Below, piece by piece: positions 41,423-50,241 of a stretch of DNA of 56,041 nucleotides. Where the stretch lies: contig JBEKKT010000006.1 in assembly GCA_050010535.1 (NCBI GenBank), positions 1-56,041 of the forward strand, written 5' to 3'. This DNA comes from JAJRAG01 sp050010535. GTDB lineage: Archaea > Thermoplasmatota > Thermoplasmata > Methanomassiliicoccales > JACIVX01. The notes under the pieces were generated by a model. The model searched no databases and was not told where the DNA came from. It worked only from the letters and a program-made list of their open reading frames with translations. The position numbers and the translations under genes are program-made. Every line of letters starts with the position of its first letter. Positions within the stretch are counted from its first letter, which is position 1.

Positions 41423-43044
41423 GCCTCGACCCCGCCACGGAGCATGACTTCTTCCTCGGTCCCGCTCAAGCTGGCGACGATTTCCTTCGGGTCCCCGAGG
41501 GCAACGATCTTACCGTTCTTCATCATAGCTGCCCTGTCACAGCAGTTCACAACGAAGTCCATGTCGTGGCTGACGATGAGGAACGTCTCGCCGAGCTCCT
41601 TGCGCGCGTTCAAGACCGATTTTGCAACGGAAAGCTTTGTGATCGGATCCATCGTTCCGGTAGGTTCGTCAAGTATGACCAACCTCGGTTCCTTGATGAG
41701 AACTTGGGCGAGAGCTATGCGTTGCTTCTCTCCGACGCTCAGCGACTCTGGATATGCGTAGAGGAGACGATCTATCTCCCTGCTGTCGAAGCCGACGCCT
41801 GAAAGAACCTGCACCGCCTTCATCTTCCCTAGCTCCGCTGGCATCTTCATGCCGATGCAGACCGTCAGGTTCTGCAGGACCGTATCGAATGGATAGAGGC
41901 AGTACTCCTGATGCAACATGCCGATGTAGGGAGTTGCTCTTCCACGGCCAGCCTGTCCCATCTCGGCCATGTCGACCCACTCGTCGCCGATGCGTATCGA
42001 CACCTTGCCGTCGGTCGCCGGCGTTATCCCTGAGATCATTCTCGACAATGTGGTCTTGCCCGCCCCGCTCAGACCGACCAGCCCGAATACCTCCTTCTCT
42101 CCCACCTCAAAGGAGACGCCATCCACGGCCCTAACGACGCCTCTCACTATCGAGTAGAAGTATTTCTTGGCGTTCTCAACCTTTATGATAGGCTGGCCGA
42201 TGGGAACCTCCTCGACCTCCTTCGGCCCGTAGCCGATCATGAACTCCTTCGTGACTTCCTCGGGCGGACCTCTCTTCATCATCTCCCCGGCCTCGAGCCA
42301 GATCGCCTTGTTCGCGAGCCGGTTTATCGCCTTCGGCCAATGTGAGGTTACGACCATCGTCATGCCTTTCGTCTTCACAGCGTGAATCAACGATTTGTGC
42401 ACGATCTCCGCCGTTTGCGGGTCCAAGGTTCCTGTCGGTTCGTCCGCCAGGAGCAGGATTGGATCTCTGGCGAGCTGGCGAGCCAGAACGCATCTCTGCT
42501 TCTCACCACCAGAAAGATCGCGAGCTATGTGAGTGATCCGTTGCTGGAGGTTCACCATCGTCAGGAGTTCGATCGCCTTATCGACCTTCTCCTTCTCGCT
42601 GTATCTCTCCCCGAGCGCCTCGAAGACGTTCTCAACTACAGTGAGATCGCCGAACAGCGCGAAGGTCCTCTGGAGCATGATGGCGATTCTTTCCCTCATC
42701 GCAATTCTCATAGGATCACGCTCGTGCAACTTCCAGAAATCGATGTCCTGGAGCTTGGTGTTGGACCCGCACCTCTTGCACTTCTCACCAGGAATTGGAC
42801 GGTCTATCCATCCACATGACTGACAGTAGTTAACCCTGTAAACCACACTCCCGGAATCGGGCCTGTAGTCCAGGCTCCCCCTGAGCATATTGATCAGAAC
42901 GGACTTTCCAGATCCGCTGCGCCCGATCAGCCCAAGGACCTCCCCGGGATATATCACAGCACTCACGTCCCTCAGAACCGGAGCCCCATTGAACTTCTTT
43001 GTGACGTTGTCGATGGTCACAAATGGCTCTGTCTGCTCGGGCAT
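41419..43044 (-). CDS. atwA: MCR activation component A2
   Basis: 541 residues: two ABC ATPase domains. First half: Walker A GRSGSGKSVL (about 41), an insert with NYCQSCGW and EKCKRCGS (zinc-binding), signature LSGGEKQRC, Walker B LLADEPTG. Second half: GLSGAGKTTL, LSVGEKQRI and VILDEPTG. Component A2 supplies ATP hydrolysis for reductive activation of MCR. The insert of two CxxC pairs is typical of AtwA and separates it from transporter ATPases; no membrane partner is nearby. Confidence 0.93.
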   Translation of the reverse strand: MPEQTEPFVTIDNVTKKFNGAPVLRDVSAVIYPGEVLGLIGRSGSGKSVLINMLRGSLDYRPDSGSVVYRVNYCQSCGWIDRPIPGEKCKRCGSNTKLQDIDFWKLHERDPMRIAMRERIAIMLQRTFALFGDLTVVENVFEALGERYSEKEKVDKAIELLTMVNLQQRITHIARDLSGGEKQRCVLARQLARDPILLLADEPTGTLDPQTAEIVHKSLIHAVKTKGMTMVVTSHWPKAINRLANKAIWLEAGEMMKRGPPEEVTKEFMIGYGPKEVEEVPIGQPIIKVENAKKYFYSIVRGVVRAVDGVSFEVGEKEVFGLVGLSGAGKTTLSRMISGITPATDGKVSIRIGDEWVDMAEMGQAGRGRATPYIGMLHQEYCLYPFDTVLQNLTVCIGMKMPAELGKMKAVQVLSGVGFDSREIDRLLYAYPESLSVGEKQRIALAQVLIKEPRLVILDEPTGTMDPITKLSVAKSVLNARKELGETFLIVSHDMDFVVNCCDRAAMMKNGKIVALGDPKEIVASLSGTEEEVMLRGGVEA

Positions 43045-43136
43045 ATGAGGCTGCCAAATGATGTGCGCATTATAAATGTTTTCCCAGACGATTACTATCG
43101 TTTATACCACAATGCCAGAACGGACAGAGTTAAATA

Positions 43137-43157
43137 GGATGGATGATATATCCATCC
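43137..43157. promoter_or_regulatory. Palindrome at the wHTH/DUF2111 promoter
   Basis: GGATGGAT and ATCCATCC flank a 5-bp spacer. It starts one base after the TATA box TTAAATA (43130-43136) and ends before the ATG at 43162, where a bound protein would block transcription. atwA reads away from the same 118-bp region, with its own TATA box near 43070. GGATGG/CCATCC halves recur upstream of mcrB. Confidence 0.55.
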
Positions 43158-43161
43158 CGCA

Positions 43162-44127
43162 ATGGTAGCTAAGTTCTATTCTTATAGCGCAGGGGGACCC
43201 ACCCCCAAATTCTCACCGTACCATGTCTGGAAGGCCTATCGGATAGTTGACGAAAAGGGGCCGATAGGCAGGAAGGCCCTATCCGCCTCGCTGAAGGTGG
43301 GAGAGGGCAGTACGAGGACCATCCTCGACAGAATGATAAAGGAAGGAAGCGCGGAAAACACGAACAGAGGAGCGGTTCTCACCGAACGCGGGAAGGAGAG
43401 ACTGAGCGACTCAGGCATTTTCGTAGAAGAGGTAAGTCTGGACGGACTTACTGTCGGCAAGTACAATTACGCCGTACTGGTCAGGGGCATGATTCACAAG
43501 GTGAAGCTGGGCTGCGAGCAGAGGGACGAGGCAGTGAGGGGCGGGGCGACGGGGGCGACGACCCTTGTGTGCAAGAACGGGAAACTCCTTTTCCCAGGGG
43601 ACGACAAGTACCCAGACCAGAAGCTCGTCGCACCTTTGAGGGGAGTGTTCGCTACCGAAGAGGATGACGTCGTCATCGTAGGTTCCGCGTTCACGAGGGA
43701 AGCGGCGGAGAAGGGGGCCGTTTCTGCCGCACTGGCAATGAACGAACAGTCAGGGGTCCCTTGGCAGGAAGGAACCGGCCTCATCTCTCAGGATACGGAG
43801 GCAGAGGAGCTAAAGTGCGTCGCCATTGCGATCCACGAGCTGGTCGGTAGGCTTCCACTCACGATGAGGAGCAGGAACCAGTTCGGCGTAAGATGCGAGG
43901 ACGGCGAGATCATCGATACGAACTACACAGGACCGGTCCTTGAGGAATCGCTGAGGAAGAGCCAAATCGTCCGCAAGATCTCCCCCACTGGACCTTATAG
44001 GGGCGTACCGATCGTCGCAGTGCCAATAATGAGGAATAAGGAAGCCGTTGCGGTCATCGGCGTTGTGGATGTGAGCAAAGGTGCGGTGTTCGAAATACTG
44101 AACAGGATTCGGAAAGAGCGGCTATAA
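43162..44127 (+). CDS. Winged-helix regulator-like protein with DUF2111 domain
   Basis: 321 residues. Residues 20-85 form a winged helix (DUF4443-like: PIGRKALSASLKVGEGSTRT, then EGSAENTNRGAVLTERGKER). The middle about 90-190 is a beta-rich, NMB-like domain (VRGGATGATTLVCKNGKLLF). The last about 110 residues match DUF2111 (YRGVPIVAVPIMRNKEAVAV), a methanogen-specific domain likely to bind a ligand. Divergent from atwA-mcrC, with a palindrome in its own promoter. I infer a transcription regulator of methanogenesis genes; not proven. Confidence 0.78.
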   Translation: MVAKFYSYSAGGPTPKFSPYHVWKAYRIVDEKGPIGRKALSASLKVGEGSTRTILDRMIKEGSAENTNRGAVLTERGKERLSDSGIFVEEVSLDGLTVGKYNYAVLVRGMIHKVKLGCEQRDEAVRGGATGATTLVCKNGKLLFPGDDKYPDQKLVAPLRGVFATEEDDVVIVGSAFTREAAEKGAVSAALAMNEQSGVPWQEGTGLISQDTEAEELKCVAIAIHELVGRLPLTMRSRNQFGVRCEDGEIIDTNYTGPVLEESLRKSQIVRKISPTGPYRGVPIVAVPIMRNKEAVAVIGVVDVSKGAVFEILNRIRKERL

Positions 44128-44197
44128 GTCTCTGATTCGGGGAAGCCACACCTTTCCGGCAAAGTGTTAAGTCGGCGACAATTGTTCATCAGTCACG

Positions 44198-44545
44198 ATG
44201 CCGGAAGAGGGACAAGGAGATTCGGGATCGTGCGATGTCATTGTGAAAGTCGACCCCGGCGTATGCAGATTCAAAAGCAGGATCGTCGGCAGCCCTGAAG
44301 GAACCATCGTTCACTTGAAAATCGAAAGCGACTGCCCCTGCGTTCAGGAGCTCGCAGAGGAGCTGATGAGCGTGGATTCTTTTGAAGCGCTGAAGATGCC
44401 CTACAGCAACAACCTCGTTTATACGAAATCCGGAAAGGTTCTGAATCACTCGACCTGCCCTGTTCCGATGGCTATACTGAAATGCATCGAGGCGGCGGCG
44501 GGCCTCGCCCTGAAGAAGAATGTGAGAGTTGAATTCGAGAAGTGA
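44198..44545 (+). CDS. DUF6951-type cysteine protein
   Basis: 115 residues: VKVDPGVCRFKSRI, VHLKIESDCPCVQELAEELM and NHSTCPVPMAILKCIEAAAGLA. The set CRF, DCPCV and STCPVP...KC is the pattern of a small methanogen family (DUF6951) whose cysteines could hold a metal or Fe-S cluster. Role unknown. It follows the winged-helix/DUF2111 gene on the same strand by 70 bp and may be co-regulated. Confidence 0.7.
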   Translation: MPEEGQGDSGSCDVIVKVDPGVCRFKSRIVGSPEGTIVHLKIESDCPCVQELAEELMSVDSFEALKMPYSNNLVYTKSGKVLNHSTCPVPMAILKCIEAAAGLALKKNVRVEFEK

Positions 44546-44591
44546 GCGTTGCACCGGAGGCGAGGCGGAATGCAGCGGAATGCTCGCGGAC

Positions 44592-44882
44592 CTACGTTAT
44601 GATCTGGTCCAGCTTTGGGGACCAGATAACAGCGCTAGGTCCTGCCATATACATCGCGACCGTCATCGCCTCCCGCAGCTCGTCCTTCGTCGCACCGGCA
44701 TCCTTTGCCCTTTGAGCATGAACCTCGAGACAGATTTCGCACTTGAGAAGACATGACAACGCTGTGGCGATGAGTTCCTTCTGCTTTATGCTGAGCGCCC
44801 CGTCCTTGAAGATCTCGTTCTTCAACTTGTACATTGCCTGAATCACGTGTGGCTCCTGCTTGGCCAAAAGCTCTAGGCTCAT
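44592..44882 (-). CDS. Carboxymuconolactone decarboxylase (AhpD-like) family protein
   Basis: 96 residues, an all-helical CMD fold: IKQKELIATALSCLLKCEICLEVHAQ, KDELREAMTVAMYM. CEICLEVH has the CxxCxxxH redox site of AhpD-type peroxidase partners. The start ATG at 44882 is the first Met of a good frame. It likely acts as a thiol-disulfide partner in oxidative defence; no peroxiredoxin is adjacent. Confidence 0.85.
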   Translation of the reverse strand: MSLELLAKQEPHVIQAMYKLKNEIFKDGALSIKQKELIATALSCLLKCEICLEVHAQRAKDAGATKDELREAMTVAMYMAGPSAVIWSPKLDQIIT

Positions 44883-44935
44883 GGAAAAAGCAATAGGACG
44901 CCATCTATATTATATGGTAGGTCATTTCACACCGC

Positions 44936-45502
44936 GTGTCGACCGAGAAACTGGAAGAAGTACTGAAGGGTCTTCGAAGCCTCGACGGCGTCATCGAGGC
45001 ATTCGTCATTAGAGCCGAGACGAGAAAGCAGTTGAAAGACATCGAGAGCGGCGTAAAAGCCACATTGGACATCGAGGTCAAGAACACTGGCTTAGATGAA
45101 TGTCTCCGGCGGGAGCACATCGTCGGCATCATCAAGGACAAGAGATTTCGTCCGCCGCCGGAGCCTACAGTCCTCTTGATGGGGGACAACGGCGCGGTCC
45201 TGGGCGAGGAGATTCTTCCCGGCGAGAAGGGGAGATTCGAAAGCAAGGAGAACCTGATCTTCCTCTCGGACGATTTCGTCTTGTACACGGATAGAAGGGC
45301 AGCAAAGCACGAGTACTTCCTTATGCCACCAATCAGTTTCCCGGAGGTAGAAAGAATACCAGGTGTCAAGAACGTTGTGTCAAGCAGCCCCACTGCACTG
45401 GGGGACGTTCTTGTAAGGACCTCTCATCATCTAGAAGACGATCCCAGGCTGGCGAGCGTCCTGGTCGGCTTCGACATCGAACGAAAGAAGGACACTAATT
45501 GA
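44936..45502 (+). CDS. Unnamed protein, paralogue of the 40168 gene (MCR neighbour B)
   Basis: 188 residues from a GTG at 44936. Shares with the 40168 product the block FLS(E/D)DFVLY, YFL(V/M)P, a PGV turn, a D-L-(I/V)R segment and LVGFD near the C-terminus, spaced alike. The N-terminal half is helical and differs. It runs tail to tail with the DUF2098 gene that ends the mcrBDGA operon, just as its paralogue faces mcrC. I do not recognise the family. Confidence 0.72.
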   Translation: MSTEKLEEVLKGLRSLDGVIEAFVIRAETRKQLKDIESGVKATLDIEVKNTGLDECLRREHIVGIIKDKRFRPPPEPTVLLMGDNGAVLGEEILPGEKGRFESKENLIFLSDDFVLYTDRRAAKHEYFLMPPISFPEVERIPGVKNVVSSSPTALGDVLVRTSHHLEDDPRLASVLVGFDIERKKDTN

Positions 45503-45557
45503 CCGCATCTGGACCGATGGGGTTCCTCTAAAAAAATAAGAGAAATAAGAAAATGGT

Positions 45558-45833
45558 TTAGGTCCCGGAGGGCGTGATCCGACCTATCGTCTTCTCCGCC
45601 TCCTCCAGGGATTCCTTCAAACGCTCAACTTCTTCGAGGCTCTCTTCCAGGGTCTTCTCTTTGACGGCGACTCGATGGTACTGCTCCGGGTTTGCTGGTT
45701 CGAGCGCGGACGCGTCGTAGCAGAGGTCGTACGTGTCAAGGAGAACCCACGTCACCCCTCCCTCCACGGTCGTGTCCATCACCTTACCGACCGTCCCGGT
45801 GTTCCTATACCTCGCGAAGTCGCCGACTTTCAA
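45558..45833 (-). CDS. DUF2098 family protein
   Basis: 91 residues: MKVGDFARYRNTGTVGKVMD, GGVTWVLLDTYDLCYDASAL and a C-terminal coiled coil (LEESLEEVERLKESLEEAEK). DUF2098 is a short family of methanogens with an SH3-like barrel. It starts 4 bp after the mcrA stop and is the last gene of the mcr operon. A link to MCR assembly is inferred from position only. Confidence 0.8.
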   Translation of the reverse strand: MKVGDFARYRNTGTVGKVMDTTVEGGVTWVLLDTYDLCYDASALEPANPEQYHRVAVKEKTLEESLEEVERLKESLEEAEKTIGRITPSGT

Positions 45834-45837
45834 GAGA

Positions 45838-47499
45838 TCACTCCGGCGGAATTATCAAGGTCCTCTCACCGGCGGGTCTGAACTCTCTCAGACCGCCACG
45901 GCCGAACTCTCTCGTGATGTTCGCGAAGTCGAACGGCAGGTTCTTGTCCGCGAAGGCCACCTTGATCAGCGGGCTGCAGGCGAAAGCATCGCCCCGCGCA
46001 ACGTGCGCGGCGTTTGCGATACCTGTGTATCCGCTCAGGTGACCAACGTTCATCGCGTAGTTCGGATAGTTCGCACCTCTCAACTCGAAGGGCAGTCCCT
46101 CGTCGCTTCTGTATGCGAAGCTGTTCGAGGCACCGCACTGGTCCTGCAGGTCGTATCCGTAGAAGCCCAGCCTTCCGAGGCGCTCCTTGTGCTGGATCAT
46201 CGACAGGTACCATCCGTTCACTCCGCAGTCCGCGTTGCCGGTTGCCATGGCAACCGCGATACCGCTCGCGGCGGCAGCGACCGTCGCCCTTTGGGAGCCA
46301 CCGAAGTGCGCTTCCATCGCGGCGGGGTACCTCTCGTACATCTCCAGAGCGTAGGAGTTGACCTCGTTCACCAGCTGCTCGATGTTCGCCATCGAGGGCT
46401 TCATCTTTACGAAGCCGCCGTACTTGCTCTTTATCTTGTCAACGGCCCAGTAGGTGTAGTCCTCGAGTATGTCGTCAGTGTAGGCAGCAGTCGAGTACTG
46501 CGTGAAGCCGACACCGCCGGACATGTACGATCCGAGGTAGATCTGGTCGAGGATGACCGCGCCAAGCGCCACTGACTCGAGTGCCGCCCTCGCGGGGTCG
46601 TCGGGATATTTCCGGAACGACTGTGTCATGTCAGCCAGGAAACCGAACGGGATTCCGCCCGGCTCGTTTGGGCCACGGGCCCTCCTGGCGGGCATCATCG
46701 TTCCCATCTCGATGACCGACGCGTGCTTCGCAGCGTACGCGAAGTCGGCGATTGCAGCCTCACCTGCAGCCAGCTTATAGGAGCTGATGAACGCCATGCT
46801 GATCTGCATCGCGCTCCACCTGGACATCGTCGCACCATCGCAGACGCGGCCGACCATCGTCGGGCAGCGCACGCATTGCCACAGGGTGTTGCCGATGGCC
46901 TCCTTCAGCTGCTTTGCCTGGTCCGCAGGGAACTCCTTGTTGATGTCGATAACATAGCATTTGTCTATCTCATCGATGATCTCGTCGTTCCCGCCGAAGA
47001 CCTTGACATAGCAGTCCGCCGTCAACGCAGGGCTGCATTCGGCCATGTGCTCTTGCACGACCGCGCCACCCGGCATCGTGTGGTTCACCGTCTCGAGGTA
47101 TGCGTTGATCGTCTCTGGTGTGACCTCCTTGCTCAATCTCTTCTCGATAACCTGATGGGCCGTATCGAGTCCGACGATGACCGTCCTTCTTATGTCGTCC
47201 CAGGCCTGCTGCATCGCCGCGTTGTTTATGAAGTGCAGGTCATCTGCTTCCACGAATATGTCCGTGTGGGACAGCTGATAGGGCATCAGCACTCTCTGAC
47301 CGAGAGGAACGCCGATGTCCTGGTTCATCATCGGGATGCCTCTTTCCTTGGCAATCTTGTTCGCCTGCTCGACCCATTCCCTCTTCCTCTTGGACTGCCT
47401 CCAGCCTCCGAACGTGTAGTAGTTGGTGTGGACTTCAGTGGGGTCTTCCTTGAACTTCTTCTTGCACGCCTTTAGGAACAACTTTTCTTTCTCTGCCAT
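45838..47499 (-). CDS. mcrA: Methyl-coenzyme M reductase subunit alpha
   Basis: About 553 residues from the ATG at 47499 (MAEKEKLFLK), which has a GGGGGA ribosome site; the ATG 18 nt earlier is less likely. McrA carries the coenzyme F430 active site that releases methane from methyl-CoM and CoB. GFYGYDLQDQCGASNS contains, by homology, the thioglycine (Gly448), didehydro-Asp (Asp453) and S-methyl-Cys (Cys455). YMSGGVGFTQY and NVGHLSGY are also as expected. YcaO/TfuA, which make the thioglycine, are encoded upstream. Confidence 0.97.
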   Translation of the reverse strand: MAEKEKLFLKACKKKFKEDPTEVHTNYYTFGGWRQSKRKREWVEQANKIAKERGIPMMNQDIGVPLGQRVLMPYQLSHTDIFVEADDLHFINNAAMQQAWDDIRRTVIVGLDTAHQVIEKRLSKEVTPETINAYLETVNHTMPGGAVVQEHMAECSPALTADCYVKVFGGNDEIIDEIDKCYVIDINKEFPADQAKQLKEAIGNTLWQCVRCPTMVGRVCDGATMSRWSAMQISMAFISSYKLAAGEAAIADFAYAAKHASVIEMGTMMPARRARGPNEPGGIPFGFLADMTQSFRKYPDDPARAALESVALGAVILDQIYLGSYMSGGVGFTQYSTAAYTDDILEDYTYWAVDKIKSKYGGFVKMKPSMANIEQLVNEVNSYALEMYERYPAAMEAHFGGSQRATVAAAASGIAVAMATGNADCGVNGWYLSMIQHKERLGRLGFYGYDLQDQCGASNSFAYRSDEGLPFELRGANYPNYAMNVGHLSGYTGIANAAHVARGDAFACSPLIKVAFADKNLPFDFANITREFGRGGLREFRPAGERTLIIPPE

Positions 47500-47513
47500 T
47501 TGTGAATCCCCCC

Positions 47514-48284
47514 TCACTCCTTCATCGCAAAGGGCTGGTAGCCCGCAAGCGTTCTCAACCTATGGATTCGAAGGTTGACGTTCATGACCTCCTTGTCGTC
47601 CCTCATGTCGGTGCCGTCGACGCGGAACATCGTAGTCCGCTTCTTCAGCTCCGACTCCGACAACGGCTTGCCGACTGATATCGGCTTGTCGAGCGGGATG
47701 GCGACCTGGTCCTTCACGTACTCAACCTCGCCCTTCTTGGCGTTCCACCTGTATCTCTGCCAGGCATCGAACATCAGTCCGTTCTCGTCCAAGCGGCACG
47801 CGTGACCGTGAACGGTCGCGCCTCTGATACCGGTCCTCGCGGGGTCGAAGGTCTCGTTCTCGATGAGCTCCTTCGCGCACTTCTCAAGGTCTCGCTCCCT
47901 CATCTCGATGATCTGCCTTCCGGACAGGGTACCAGTGTCAACGCCCCTGAACCTAGAGACGTTCATCCAGGCCCTGACGTAGGGAACGATCGGAGCGAAG
48001 TATACAGAGTCCGTGAACTGGACGTACCGAATCCTGTCCCCCGCCTTAGCGCCCGGGATCGGGGTCACCAGCTGCCTTATCGGGCAGTCCGGCTCAGTCC
48101 CTTCCTCCAGTGGCGGGTGGATGCTCCTATATTCCTCACCTGGCTGGCGGTGACCAAGAATTTTCACAACGTCTTCCATGGCAACCTCGCGCATCTTGTC
48201 TAGCTTCACGCTCGGATCCATGAATCGGCGCCTGTTCTTTGCCGGCAACGATGCGCCGGGATAGAACTGCCTCTGATATGCCAT
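47514..48284 (-). CDS. mcrG: Methyl-coenzyme M reductase subunit gamma
   Basis: 256 residues, starting MAYQRQFYPGASLPAKNRRR and ending TLAGYQPFAMKE, full length for McrG. RQLVTPIPGAKAGDRIRYVQ, MNVSRFRGVDTGTLSGRQII and ARTGIRGATVHGHACRLDEN are family hallmarks and include CoM/F430 contacts. Sits between mcrD (6 bp upstream) and mcrA (14 bp downstream). Confidence 0.96.
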   Translation of the reverse strand: MAYQRQFYPGASLPAKNRRRFMDPSVKLDKMREVAMEDVVKILGHRQPGEEYRSIHPPLEEGTEPDCPIRQLVTPIPGAKAGDRIRYVQFTDSVYFAPIVPYVRAWMNVSRFRGVDTGTLSGRQIIEMRERDLEKCAKELIENETFDPARTGIRGATVHGHACRLDENGLMFDAWQRYRWNAKKGEVEYVKDQVAIPLDKPISVGKPLSESELKKRTTMFRVDGTDMRDDKEVMNVNLRIHRLRTLAGYQPFAMKE

Positions 48285-48290
48285 TTTAAA

Positions 48291-48713
48291 TCACCTCATC
48301 CTTTTCTTGTAGTCGGTAACGGTTGGCCTATACTTCGAATACCTTCCCACTTCCAGTTGGAACCCGAAAGGCAGCGTTTCCTCGCAAATCACTTCGATCT
48401 CCTTCAGCGCTCTCTTCACGCTGTCAATGTCATCGATCTCGGCGAACACGCGGCCGACCTGCACCTTGAGTTCCATCTTCTGCCCGCCGTATTTGATCTC
48501 GCACCTCTCGTTATGATCGACCTCCAGACCCTTTCCGGGTCCCCAGCTGATACTGGCCGGAAGATCCTCCCCACTGACGGTCAACTGCCTCACATGCTTC
48601 ACTCTTCGAATCTTGTTCAGAAGCTTCTCAGTAGTGCCGGCTGATAGCAACCTCGAGGGTACGATCATCACTTCGGGCAGGGGTACTGCTTCTGGAATTG
48701 GGGTCTTAGGCAT
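48291..48713 (-). CDS. mcrD: Methyl-coenzyme M reductase operon protein D
   Basis: 140 residues: PLPEVMIVPSRLLSAGTTEKLL, VRQLTVSGEDLPASISWGPG and ETLPFGFQLEVGRYSKYRPT. McrD binds apo-MCR and is thought to help assembly or F430 insertion; it is not in the mature enzyme. Gene order mcrB-D-G-A without mcrC is kept. Confidence 0.93.
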   Translation of the reverse strand: MPKTPIPEAVPLPEVMIVPSRLLSAGTTEKLLNKIRRVKHVRQLTVSGEDLPASISWGPGKGLEVDHNERCEIKYGGQKMELKVQVGRVFAEIDDIDSVKRALKEIEVICEETLPFGFQLEVGRYSKYRPTVTDYKKRMR

Positions 48714-48715
48714 CG

Positions 48716-50044
48716 TTACACCTTGCCCTTCAGCTTTTTGGCCTCTTTACCGACCGCTTTTATGGGTGACTTAAATTCAGGTATGTCACCGAATACCTCT
48801 TTCATCAATCCAGACGTCGCCTCGACTGAGAAATGTTGCGTCCCCGCATCGAGAGCGCAACCCGCCGCTATGACGGGTATGACAAATCCCTTCGAGTGCT
48901 TCGTCACGACATGGTTGCCATGGAACAGACCAGGTCCGCCTCCACCATAGATCGAGTGCGAGAAGAATGACATCCCGACTGAGGTACCCATCGCTCGTCC
49001 GAAGTCCACACCAGGCAAGGCGGTTTCGTGCTCAAGCAGGTCGTTGTAATACAGAATAGTCGACGGCACACCTTGAGCAGCCCTGGCTGCACCGCAGTTC
49101 ACCATGATCGCACAGAGCATTCCCGCGGCGGCGTAGGCATTCCACAGCGGCATATCGCTCGTTGTGTACACCTTATAGCCAGATGGCAACTTCTCTTTTA
49201 TTCTGATAACCTTGTTCTCGATCGCCCTGCCAACGATGGACTGGACCACCGAACCGACGGTACCTGTCTTGCCGTTCTCCTTCACGATGTCGTAGACCAT
49301 GTTGTTGGCGTTCAATCCCTGGTATGCGAGGCCCAACAGATGCATTCGCTCGAATGGTCCAATCGCATCTCCCATCTCGAACATCGCTGTCTGCTCGAGA
49401 ATCGACGATAGAGCAGCTGCGTTCATCGCGTTCCTGCCGGTCAAAGCCACTACGTGGTTGGCCATAATGTTCCTCAGTGCGTACCCTGCTCCTTCGTTGT
49501 TTTGCGGAACCTCGAGGATAGACTTCAGGTTCGAACCCATGAAGTTCAAGGTCTGGGGATACCTTCCCCAGACAGCGCCCTTCACCATGTTCGCCCTGAA
49601 CATATCAACGTCGAAGACGTCGATTATCGTCTGGGTGACCGCAGCCGCGGTAGCAGTGAAGCCGGTGGTGTACTCCACACCGGCTTCCAGCCTCAGCTCC
49701 GGGACCACGACGATCATCCTCTTCCCTTCCGCAAGAACCCTGACCTCCGTGTCGTCATCCTTCGCGACCTTCAGCATCTCTCGGACTTTCTTCGCGATCT
49801 TTTCAGCATTCGCAACGACCGGAGCGTCGATCTCCTTTCCCTTAATCTGGCCGCCGCCAAGCTTTCCGGTCTTGAGACTCTTCTCAAGTCCGGCTAGATC
49901 AACAGCGATCGTCCTTTTGGCCAAGGAGACGGTTCGCTTGATAGCAGGGTTGTATAGAGGACTTATGGCTTCCAGCGGCACATTCTTCTCGATCAGCTTG
50001 CCTCTGTCGTCATACAAGTCTATTTTGTCCTTGTACTTCGCCAT
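48716..50044 (-). CDS. mcrB: Methyl-coenzyme M reductase subunit beta
   Basis: 442 residues, starting MAKYKDKIDLYDDRGKLIEK. EVPQNNEGAGYALRNIMANH and FFSHSIYGGGGPGLFHGNHV are typical; the second contains the SIYGGGGPG loop near F430 and CoB. First gene of the mcr operon. SD AGGAGGT lies upstream of the ATG. Confidence 0.97.
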   Translation of the reverse strand: MAKYKDKIDLYDDRGKLIEKNVPLEAISPLYNPAIKRTVSLAKRTIAVDLAGLEKSLKTGKLGGGQIKGKEIDAPVVANAEKIAKKVREMLKVAKDDDTEVRVLAEGKRMIVVVPELRLEAGVEYTTGFTATAAAVTQTIIDVFDVDMFRANMVKGAVWGRYPQTLNFMGSNLKSILEVPQNNEGAGYALRNIMANHVVALTGRNAMNAAALSSILEQTAMFEMGDAIGPFERMHLLGLAYQGLNANNMVYDIVKENGKTGTVGSVVQSIVGRAIENKVIRIKEKLPSGYKVYTTSDMPLWNAYAAAGMLCAIMVNCGAARAAQGVPSTILYYNDLLEHETALPGVDFGRAMGTSVGMSFFSHSIYGGGGPGLFHGNHVVTKHSKGFVIPVIAAGCALDAGTQHFSVEATSGLMKEVFGDIPEFKSPIKAVGKEAKKLKGKV

Positions 50045-50141
50045 TCAATACCTCCTTTTCTTAACCTGATTCCCATCGGTCAAGAAAGTGCTCACTCGAC
50101 GAGAATCAGTTCCCCTTGCGGTATTTCGTTAGAGCGCGCAG

Positions 50142-50149
50142 GAATATAA
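50142..50149 (-). promoter_or_regulatory. TATA box of the mcrBDGA operon
   Basis: On the minus strand CTTATATT gives a start near 50118 and a leader of about 75 nt before mcrB. Confidence 0.6.
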
Positions 50150-50158
50150 GCTTGCCCA

Positions 50159-50177
50159 TGGATGGATTGACCATCCA
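50159..50177. promoter_or_regulatory. Palindrome upstream of the mcr TATA box
   Basis: TGGATGG-ATTGA-CCATCCA, 7-bp arms. It lies about 10 bp upstream of the mcr TATA box on the minus strand, an activator position. The GGATGG/CCATCC halves match the palindrome at 43137-43157, with spacing 5 instead of 9. Confidence 0.5.
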
Positions 50178-50241
50178 GATTAAACGATTGATTAACTGAT
50201 TGAGAAAGCCAGATTCCTCACATTTCGTGGTTAACATCCAT

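Noticed and set aside
45733..46575. 280-codon plus frame opposite mcrA
   Set aside because: Antisense of mcrA in the GC-rich wobble frame; composition has no domain character.
49299..50069. 256-codon plus frame opposite mcrB
   Set aside because: Shadow of mcrB; Ser/Pro/Thr-rich and without motifs.
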